Origin: Abditibacteriales bacterium
Lineage (GTDB): Bacteria; Armatimonadota; Abditibacteriia; Abditibacteriales; JANWYM01
Length of the DNA stretch: 6,792 nt
Assembly (NCBI GenBank): GCA_025055355.1
Contig: JANWYM010000227.1
Location: 1-6,792 of the forward strand
Direction of reading: 5' to 3'
Positions 1 to 4,844 of the stretch are shown here, piece by piece. Positions within the stretch are counted from its first letter, which is position 1; every line of letters begins with the position of its first letter. The notes under the pieces were generated by a model. That model had not been told where the DNA came from. It did no database searches and saw nothing but the letters and a program-made list of their open reading frames with translations. The position numbers were made by a program, and so were the translations under genes.

Positions 1-1
1 C

Positions 2-1204
2 GTTGGGCGGGCAGAGCCCGCTCCTCCGTCGGGCTGGCAGGGACGCCCGCCCCTACTGTCAGTGGGCGCGCACTTGAAGAACACTATTGCCTTGACAGTG
101 GACGACAACGTTTTCATCAGTCAGCACATCGGCGACTTGGAAACGCCGCAAGCGTTTGAAGCGTTCCGTGAGGTCATCAATAGTTTCCGCGCGCTCTACA
201 ACGCCGAACCTGAGTGTATCGCCTGCGACCTGCACCCGGATTATCTCTCCAGTCAGTTCGCCAAACAGAAAGGCGTTCCCGTCGTGAGGGTGCAGCACCA
301 TTACGCCCACGTCGTCGCGTGTATGGCTGAGAACGAGTTGGAGGGGCAAGTTCTTGGCGTGTCATGGGACGGCACAGGCTACGGCTTGGACGGAACGGTG
401 TGGGGCGGGGAGTTCTTGCGAGTGACGACAGAATCGTTCCAGCGCGTCGGGCATTTCCGCACCTTCCAACTGCCCGGCGGCGAGAAAGCCATCAAAGAGC
501 CGCGCCGCGCCGCGCTGGGCGCGCTCTACGAAATCTTTGGGGATGAAGTGTTTGCTATGAGCGACTTGCCGACTGTGCAAGCGTTCGCGCCGTCAGAGTT
601 GAGCGTGCTGCGACAGATGCTCGCCAGAGGCATAAACGCCCCGCGCACGTCCAGCGCAGGGCGGCTGTTCGACGCGGTGGCTTCGCTGACGGGTTTGCGC
701 CAACGGGTGAACTTTGAGGGACAGGGCGCAATGGAGTTGGAGTTTGCGATGGACGTGGTAACGGACGAGACCTATCCCTTCAGTCTTCTTCCAACGGATG
801 AAAAGTCCCAACCAATGAAGCCTTTTGAGTCTTTGAAGTCGTCATCCGTTGATGCTATTCATCCGTTGGTGAATGTGGTTGATTGGGAACCCTTGTTGCG
901 TGCGCTCATCGAAGACGTGGGGCAAGGTGTTCCAGTGGGGCGGATTGCGGTAAAGTTTCATAACACACTGGTCGCAATGATTGTGGCGATGGCGCGGCGC
1001 GTCGGCGAGGAGCGAGTCGTCTTGACGGGTGGATGTTTTCAGAACAAGTATCTGACCGAACGCGCCGTGCAGCGGCTCAGAGCGGAGGGCTTCCGACCTT
1101 ACTGGCACCAGCGCGTGCCACCCAACGATGGCGGCATTGCGTTGGGGCAGGCTGTTGCAGCATATCATGGTGGTGACGGTCAACGGATTGCGGTAACGGA
1201 TTGA
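2..1204 (+). CDS. hypF: HypF, carbamoyltransferase of [NiFe]-hydrogenase maturation (C-terminal part; 5' end outside window)
   Basis: HypF makes carbamoyl-AMP from carbamoyl phosphate and ATP and transfers the carbamoyl group to the C-terminal cysteine of HypE, the first step of cyanide ligand synthesis. The reading frame is open from base 2, so 400 residues are visible; a full HypF has about 750. What is present is the Kae1/TsaD-like domain. It starts at the GAHLKNT motif (bases 65-85), followed by HHYAH (296-310, probable metal ligands), a DGTGYGLDGTVWGGE block (about 368-412), SSAGRLFDAVASL (about 653-691), GGCFQNKYLTE (about 1028-1060) and NDGGIALGQ (about 1124-1150). The acylphosphatase, zinc-finger and YrdC domains would lie upstream. 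GTG at 62 could be read as a start, but it has no Shine-Dalgarno and the upstream frame is open, so read-through from an upstream start is preferred; a split hypF is the alternative. The last eight codons lie inside a repeat shared with the spacer. A linker of about 30 residues before DWEPLL looks longer than usual. Confidence 0.93.
   Translation, partial: VGRAEPAPPSGWQGRPPLLSVGAHLKNTIALTVDDNVFISQHIGDLETPQAFEAFREVINSFRALYNAEPECIACDLHPDYLSSQFAKQKGVPVVRVQHHYAHVVACMAENELEGQVLGVSWDGTGYGLDGTVWGGEFLRVTTESFQRVGHFRTFQLPGGEKAIKEPRRAALGALYEIFGDEVFAMSDLPTVQAFAPSELSVLRQMLARGINAPRTSSAGRLFDAVASLTGLRQRVNFEGQGAMELEFAMDVVTDETYPFSLLPTDEKSQPMKPFESLKSSSVDAIHPLVNVVDWEPLLRALIEDVGQGVPVGRIAVKFHNTLVAMIVAMARRVGEERVVLTGGCFQNKYLTERAVQRLRAEGFRPYWHQRVPPNDGGIALGQAVAAYHGGDGQRIAVTD
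5..52. repeat. GC-rich nested palindromic element inside hypF
   Basis: The outer arms GGGCGGGC (5-12) and GCCCGCCC (45-52) are perfect reverse complements. A second pair, AGCCCG (15-20) and CGGGCT (30-35), is nested inside, so the element can fold into a stem with an inner hairpin. It is translated in frame as about 16 residues rich in G, A, P and R just ahead of the conserved HypF motif GAHLKNT. This is where the YrdC-like and Kae1-like domains of HypF join, a plausible place for an insertion to be tolerated. Its compact palindromic form resembles dispersed intergenic elements, but no second copy occurs in the window, so family membership is inference. Confidence 0.6.
791..869. repeat. 12-bp inverted repeat with ACGGAT word inside the hypF linker
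   Basis: CCAACGGATGAA (791-802) and TTCATCCGTTGG (858-869) are perfect reverse complements separated by 55 bases. A third related copy, GTCATCCGTTGA, is at 841-852. The segment encodes the polar HypF linker between the YPF motif and DWEPLL. The core ACGGAT/ATCCGT is the word that makes up the hypF-hypC spacer repeats, which suggests, but does not prove, a common origin. Confidence 0.5.
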
Positions 1205-1470
1205 ACGGATTGAGGTGGTGAAGTCGACTCGCTAAGTATCTGGTTCTGAGGTTGAACGGATTGCGGTAACGGTCAGCGGATTGCGGTAACGGATTGAGCG
1301 GATTGAGGTGGTGAAGTCGACTCGCTAAGCATCTGGTTCTGAGGTTGAACGGATTGCGGTAACGGTCAACGGATTGCGGTAACGGATTAAGCGGATTCAG
1401 GTGGTGAAGTCGACTCACCAAGCACCCGGTTCTGAGGTTGAACGGATTGCGGTAACGGATTAAGCGGATT
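1178..1470. repeat. 93-bp tandem repeat, three units plus a partial fourth
   Basis: Units begin at 1178, 1271 and 1364, an exact period of 93 bases. Units 1 and 2 differ at about three positions; unit 3 has a handful more, mainly around 1388-1428. A fourth, internally shortened unit (1457-1470) continues with GGATTAAGCGGATT and then diverges. Within each unit the words AACGGATTG and GCGGTAACGGATT recur. Unit 1 begins inside hypF and supplies its last eight codons and stop. Because 93 is a multiple of three, open frames cross the array by chance, including a minus-strand one with a 31-residue period; nothing suggests these are genes. With the following hairpin it fills the whole hypF-hypC spacer, where I see no gene or clear promoter. 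Confidence 0.95.
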
Positions 1471-1521
1471 ACCTTGTGCAAGAATCTCCTGAATCCGTTT
1501 AATCCGTTACCGCAATCCGTT
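1441..1521 (+). other. Long hairpin in the hypF-hypC spacer
   Basis: Bases 1441-1470 pair with 1492-1521 over 30 consecutive positions. There is one G-U wobble (1464/1498) and no bulge; the loop is about 21 nucleotides (1471-1491). The descending arm is a reverse-complement copy of the tandem-repeat word, and the longer segment 1488-1525 is antisense to 1364-1401 of unit 3 with one mismatch. The same arm could therefore pair with any of the upstream units, giving alternative folds. No U-tract follows, so it is not a classic intrinsic terminator. The stem ends only 16 bases before the hypC start codon. Confidence 0.85.
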
Positions 1522-1537
1522 GACCGTTCCAGTTCTC

Positions 1538-1807
1538 ATGTGTTTAGCCATTCCCGGAAAAATTATGTCCATCAGCGGCGATGACGCCTTCTCCCGCATG
1601 GGGAAGGTCAACTTTGGTGGTGTGGTAAAAGAGGTGTCGCTTGCCTACACGCCCGAAGCGCAGGTGGGCGATTACGTGATTGTCCACGTCGGCTTCGCTA
1701 TCAGCACGTTGGATGAAGAGGAGGCACATCGGGTGTTTGAGTATCTGCAGCAGATGGAGGAGTTGCAGGAACTTGAAGGCGGTCAACAGGTTTCGGTCAC
1801 GGATTGA
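1538..1807 (+). CDS. hypC: HypC, hydrogenase maturation chaperone
   Basis: HypC is a small cytoplasmic chaperone that forms a complex with HypD, holds the iron while it receives CN and CO, and delivers it to the hydrogenase large subunit. The 89-residue product begins MCLAIPGKI, the family signature, in which Cys2 is essential. That fixes the start at ATG 1538; the in-frame ATG upstream at 1520 would bury the cysteine. The OB-fold core follows (GGVVKEVSLAYTP, then GDYVIVHVGFAI at about residues 44-55), and then an acidic helix (LDEEEAHRVFEYLQQ). Length is normal for the family. No Shine-Dalgarno is visible; the sequence upstream is the descending arm of the hairpin. The last nine codons, including the stop, match the repeat that ends hypF, giving the tail GQQVSVTD. 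Confidence 0.96.
   Translation: MCLAIPGKIMSISGDDAFSRMGKVNFGGVVKEVSLAYTPEAQVGDYVIVHVGFAISTLDEEEAHRVFEYLQQMEELQELEGGQQVSVTD
1781..1807 (+). repeat. Degenerate copy of the hypF-end repeat at the hypC 3' end
   Basis: These 27 bases align without gaps to 1178-1204, the first part of 93-bp unit 1, with 23 of 27 identical. Both lie in the same reading frame and share the stop codon, so hypF ends GQRIAVTD and hypC ends GQQVSVTD. The two proteins are otherwise unrelated, so the shared tail is better explained by a common DNA element than by protein homology. Confidence 0.75.
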
Positions 1808-1820
1808 GAGTGTGTATAAG

Positions 1821-1890
1821 AATCGTCCTCGTCCTCGTCGTCCTCGTTCTCGAACTCTAAAAACGGACGACGACGACGACGAGGACGATT
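1821..1890 (+). other. Long CGTCCT/GACGAC hairpin in the hypC-transporter spacer
   Basis: Bases 1821-1845 pair with 1866-1890 over 25 positions with only two C-C mismatches (1834/1877 and 1843/1868); the loop is about 20 nucleotides. The left arm consists of CGTCCT and CGT words and the right arm of GAC repeats ending GAGGACGATT. A canonical U-tract is absent after the stem (TTTCAGCG), so attenuation, processing or mRNA protection is as likely as termination. It starts 13 bases after the hypC stop codon. Confidence 0.85.
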
Positions 1891-1918
1891 TCAGCGGGAG
1901 AGCCTGTGCATTCCGTGT

Positions 1919-1923
1919 GGAGG
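1919..1923 (+). promoter_or_regulatory. Ribosome binding site of the OFA transporter
   Basis: GGAGG lies six bases before ATG 1930. This strong Shine-Dalgarno sets the start there rather than at the in-frame GTG 1906, which would add eight residues and has no such site. Confidence 0.8.
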
Positions 1924-1929
1924 TCATTC

Positions 1930-3516
1930 ATGGAGAACGTCGGAAGCGTTTCGATCTCTCGCCCCGTCCACCTGACGCGCTACACGCGCTACCGCGTGCT
2001 GGCGGGGGCGATTCTCGTCCAGTTGATTTTGGGCACGGTTTACGGTTACAGTATTTTCTGGACTCCCCTGGATGCCAAGGTTTTCCCGCCCGTCATCACG
2101 CGGAGCGAACGCGTGAAGCGGATTGCCCGAGGCGAAGATGTCTCTGGATTCACCGTCGTTGACAACAAAGAAGCCGCCGAAAAGCGTCTGGCGCAGCAGC
2201 AGGGCTATCTCAAATACGCTTTTTCCATCTGCATCTTGACGTTTGCTGTTGTGATGATTATCGCTGGACGGATTCAGGACGTGAAAGGTCCCCGTCTTCC
2301 CGCTGTTATTGGCGCCGTCCTCATGGGAGTGGGCTTCATCACCGCCGGGCTGATGAACTCTCCGATTGTGTTTTACATTGCGCACGCAGCGTTTGCGGGG
2401 ATGGTTGTCATCGTGCTGCTGATGCTCTATCACGCCCTCTTCGGTCACCTCGACAAGGAGGAGCGCGCCATCACGCGCCACGTGCCGAACGGGATCATGG
2501 CGTCCGTGATCGTGGCGGCAGTCGTTTTGGGACAACAATATGTGGGCAAGATGGGCGAATGGGATAAGTTGTTTCTGCTGTGGGGCACGGTGGGATTTTT
2601 AGCGGGCGCGGGGATTGGCTTCGCCTACGTCTGTCCGATTGCCGCGCTGGTCAAGTGGTTCCCTCAGCATAAAGGCTTGGTTAGCGGCTTGGCGGTGGCG
2701 GGGTTCGGGTTCGGGGCGTATCTTTTCAAGGACGAGCGGTTCGGCGCGTTGGGCTACATCCGCGAGCACGACATCACCTCGTTCTTCGTGGTGCACGGGG
2801 TTGTCTGTCTGGTTGCCGTCACGCTGGGCGCGATGATGTTGTGCAATCCCCCGGTGACGGACCGACCGGCGAGTGGGGTGGCTCCGACCGAGTCCACGTG
2901 GCAGGAGACGCTCAAAAAACCGACGTTCTACATGCTGTGGCTGATGTTCTTCAGCGGCGCGATGGCGGGGCTGATGGTCATTGGCATCGTGTCGCCGTTC
3001 GTGACCGACCAACTGCTGTCCGCTAAACTCAGCGCGGCGGAAGCCACCGCCGCCGGCGCGGCAGCCGTGGGGTTCTTGGCGATTTTCAACGCGCTGGGGC
3101 GCATCGTGTGGGGGTTGGTGTCTGACCGCATCGGGCGCACCGCCGCGTTCGTGGCGATGTTTGTTTTGCAGGCGGCGACCATGTTTCTGCTCGGCACGCT
3201 GGACACGCGGGCGGCGCTGTGCGTGGGGGCGTCCGTCGTCGGCTTCAACTTCGGCGGCAACTTCGCGCTGTTCCCCTCCGCCACTGCCGACCTGTTCGGC
3301 GCGAAAAACCTCGGCGCCAACTACGGCTGGGTGTTTACGTCCTACGGGATTGCGGGTGTCGTGGGCATCGTCGCCGGTAACGCCGCCAAGGTCACGACCG
3401 GCAGTTACACGGCGGCGTTCGCTATCGCGGGCGTGTTATGCCTCGTGTCAGCGGGGCTGGCGATAGGGCTGCGATTTGTTCATCAGAAAAGTCAGGCAGC
3501 GCTCAAAGCCATCTGA
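1930..3516 (+). CDS. OFA-family MFS transporter (oxalate/formate antiporter-like), enlarged form
   Basis: This integral membrane protein of 528 residues belongs to the OFA group of the major facilitator superfamily, whose known members carry small carboxylates such as oxalate, formate or other monocarboxylates. Family signs are GRIQDVKGPR (about 113-122), VKWFPQHKGLVSGLAVAGFG (about 241-260), GRIVWGLVSDRIGR (about 390-403) and NFGGNFALFPSATADLFG (about 440-457). Two regions look added compared with the usual length of 400-450. One is a polar stretch of about 50 residues (45-95) between the first two helices. The other is about 65 residues (147-212) with two extra hydrophobic segments ahead of LFLLWGTVGFLAGAGIGFAY, suggesting 14 rather than 12 helices. 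The start follows a good GGAGG. It ends 16 bp before hypD, so co-transcription with hypD is likely. The substrate cannot be read from the sequence; formate or pyruvate would fit the hydrogenase and malic enzyme neighbours, but this is a guess. Confidence 0.88.
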   Translation: MENVGSVSISRPVHLTRYTRYRVLAGAILVQLILGTVYGYSIFWTPLDAKVFPPVITRSERVKRIARGEDVSGFTVVDNKEAAEKRLAQQQGYLKYAFSICILTFAVVMIIAGRIQDVKGPRLPAVIGAVLMGVGFITAGLMNSPIVFYIAHAAFAGMVVIVLLMLYHALFGHLDKEERAITRHVPNGIMASVIVAAVVLGQQYVGKMGEWDKLFLLWGTVGFLAGAGIGFAYVCPIAALVKWFPQHKGLVSGLAVAGFGFGAYLFKDERFGALGYIREHDITSFFVVHGVVCLVAVTLGAMMLCNPPVTDRPASGVAPTESTWQETLKKPTFYMLWLMFFSGAMAGLMVIGIVSPFVTDQLLSAKLSAAEATAAGAAAVGFLAIFNALGRIVWGLVSDRIGRTAAFVAMFVLQAATMFLLGTLDTRAALCVGASVVGFNFGGNFALFPSATADLFGAKNLGANYGWVFTSYGIAGVVGIVAGNAAKVTTGSYTAAFAIAGVLCLVSAGLAIGLRFVHQKSQAALKAI

Positions 3517-3518
3517 TT

Positions 3519-3523
3519 GAGGT
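3519..3523 (+). promoter_or_regulatory. Ribosome binding site of hypD
   Basis: GAGGT begins two bases after the transporter stop codon and lies nine bases before ATG 3533. It supports the chosen hypD start and tight coupling to the transporter. Confidence 0.55.
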
Positions 3524-3532
3524 TGTGTTCCC

Positions 3533-4633
3533 ATGAGATTTATTGACGAATACCGAGATGCCGCAGCTGCCCAGCAATGGGCGCGGGCGATTCATCGCAT
3601 CACCACGAAGCCGTGGACAATAATGGAAATCTGCGGCGGGCAGACGCACGCCATCCTCAAGTTCGGCGTGGACGAACTGCTGCCGAAGAGCATCACGCTC
3701 ATTCACGGTCCGGGCTGCCCGGTGTGTGTGACGCCGTTGGAGTTGATTGACAAGGCGATTGAAATCGCCTCGCGTCCTGCGGTCATCTTTTGCTCCTTCG
3801 GCGACATGCTGCGCGTGCCGGGGACGAACAAGGACCTGTTGAGCGTCAAAGCCCATGGCGGCGACGTGCGCGTGGTGTATTCGCCGCTGGACGCGGTGAA
3901 AATCGCGCAGCAGAACCCCGACCGCGAGGTGGTCTTTTTCGCCGTCGGGTTTGAAACCACCGCGCCCGCGAACGCCATGGCGGTCTATCAGGCGAAGCGG
4001 CAGGGGATTAAAAATTTCTCCCTGCTGGTCTCGCACGTCCTCGTGCCACCCGCGATAGAAGCGATTCTGTCGTCGCCGACCAACCGTGTGCAAGGCTTCT
4101 TAGCCGCTGGGCACGTCTGCACGGTCATGGGCTACACGGAGTATGAGCCGATTGCGCAGAAGTATCGCGTGCCGATTGTCGTCACCGGGTTCGAGCCGCT
4201 GGACATTTTGCAGGGGATTTACCTGTGCGTGAAGCAGTTAGAAGAGGGGCGGGCAGAGGTGGAGAACCAATACACCCGCTCGGTGCGTCGCGAGGGGAAT
4301 CAGCCCGCGCAGCAACTCATCCGCGAAGTGTTTCAGGTTGTCTCGCGTCAGTGGCGTGGCATCGGCCCGATTCCGCGTAGCGGCTTGGGGCTGCGCGATG
4401 AATACGCCGAGTTCGACGCTGAACGTCGCTTCGACGTCGCCAGCCATCACGTAGAAGAGTCGTCCGAGTGCATCAGCGGGCTGGTGCTGCAAGGCATCAA
4501 AAAGCCGCACGAGTGCCCCGCCTTCGGGACGCGCTGCACGCCAGAGCATCCGCTGGGCGCGACGATGGTTTCCTCCGAAGGCGCCTGCGCCGCTTACTAT
4601 CGCTACCGTGCTCGTTCGTCCGCCAACGGATGA
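3533..4633 (+). CDS. hypD: HypD, [4Fe-4S] hydrogenase maturation protein
   Basis: HypD is the scaffold on which, together with HypC, the Fe(CN)2CO group is assembled; it accepts cyanide from HypE. The 366-residue product has the normal family length and all expected motifs. EICGGQTH carries Cys34, GPGCPVC carries Cys62 and Cys65, and FGDMLRVPG (89-97), GFETTAP (139-145) and GHVCTVMG (193-200) follow. The C-terminal cluster cysteines are at 313, 328, 335 and 352, spaced C-x14-C-x6-C-x16-C as in the family. The start ATG 3533 has a GAGGT site nine bases upstream and gives the usual short N-terminus before the first helix. The gene follows the transporter by 16 bp. Its stop codon (TGA, 4631-4633) overlaps the left edge of the GGACCAC repeat, and the preceding AACGGA resembles the ends of hypF and hypC. 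Confidence 0.97.
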   Translation: MRFIDEYRDAAAAQQWARAIHRITTKPWTIMEICGGQTHAILKFGVDELLPKSITLIHGPGCPVCVTPLELIDKAIEIASRPAVIFCSFGDMLRVPGTNKDLLSVKAHGGDVRVVYSPLDAVKIAQQNPDREVVFFAVGFETTAPANAMAVYQAKRQGIKNFSLLVSHVLVPPAIEAILSSPTNRVQGFLAAGHVCTVMGYTEYEPIAQKYRVPIVVTGFEPLDILQGIYLCVKQLEEGRAEVENQYTRSVRREGNQPAQQLIREVFQVVSRQWRGIGPIPRSGLGLRDEYAEFDAERRFDVASHHVEESSECISGLVLQGIKKPHECPAFGTRCTPEHPLGATMVSSEGACAAYYRYRARSSANG

Positions 4634-4821
4634 CCACGGACCACAGGACCACGGACCACAGGACCACGGACCACGGGACCACGGGACCACAGGACCATAG
4701 GACCTGAATTGTGGTTGTCCTGCGGTCTCGTTGTCCTGCGGTCTCGTTGTCCTGTGGTCCCGTGGTCCTGTGGTCCGTGGTCCTGTGGTCCGTGGTCCCG
4801 TGGTCCGTGGTCCCGTGGTCA
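4631..4821 (+). repeat. GGACCAC tandem words forming a very long inverted repeat
   Basis: The left side (4631-4704) is a run of seven- and eight-base words, GGACCAC with A or G variants, and the right side (4713-4821) is a longer run of the reverse-complement words. Bases 4632-4669 and 4760-4797 are perfect reverse complements over 38 bases, and other registers can pair too. Bases 4705-4712 form the centre. Part of the right side (about 4713-4750) uses variant words such as GTCCTGCG and GTCTCGTT. The array fills the hypD-hypE gap, takes in the hypD stop codon at its left edge and ends 23 bases before hypE. No U-tract follows. Confidence 0.95.
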
Positions 4822-4836
4822 TCTGTTGGCAGATAC

Positions 4837-4842
4837 AAGGTG
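4837..4842 (+). promoter_or_regulatory. Ribosome binding site of hypE
   Basis: AAGGTG just upstream of ATG 4845, with only four bases after the AGG core, is a somewhat close but plausible Shine-Dalgarno. It decides the start against in-frame codons farther upstream that lie inside the repeat. Confidence 0.5.
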
Positions 4843-4844
4843 AT

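Noticed and set aside
62..64. GTG 62 as the true start of hypF
   Set aside because: No ribosome binding site upstream, the frame is open to the window edge, and HypF normally has further domains before this point; a split gene cannot be fully excluded.
1178..1470. CRISPR array
   Set aside because: The whole 93-bp unit is repeated with no unique spacers, and it contains internal short words; this is a plain tandem repeat.
1077..1481. Minus-strand open frame of 134 codons with a 31-residue periodic sequence
   Set aside because: It is the translation of the 93-bp tandem array and the antisense of the hypF end; the periodicity comes from DNA repeats, and there is no protein family signal.
1441..1521. 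Intrinsic terminator after hypF (also considered for 1821-1890 and 4631-4821)
   Set aside because: The stems are strong but far longer than usual and none is followed by a run of T. They lie between genes that should be expressed together.
1815..1820. TATAAG as a -10 promoter element ahead of the transporter
   Set aside because: No convincing -35 element at the right distance, and the position is directly before a long hairpin; support is too weak.
1680..2162. Plus-strand open frame of 160 codons overlapping hypC and the transporter
   Set aside because: It is out of frame with both real genes and crosses the GAC/GTC hairpin as a low-complexity run of Asp and Arg; no family signal.
3512..3526. 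Similarity of the transporter 3' end to part of the 93-bp unit (GATTGAGGT-GTG)
   Set aside because: About 13 of 15 bases match, too short to separate from chance, although it recalls the repeat-derived ends of hypF and hypC.
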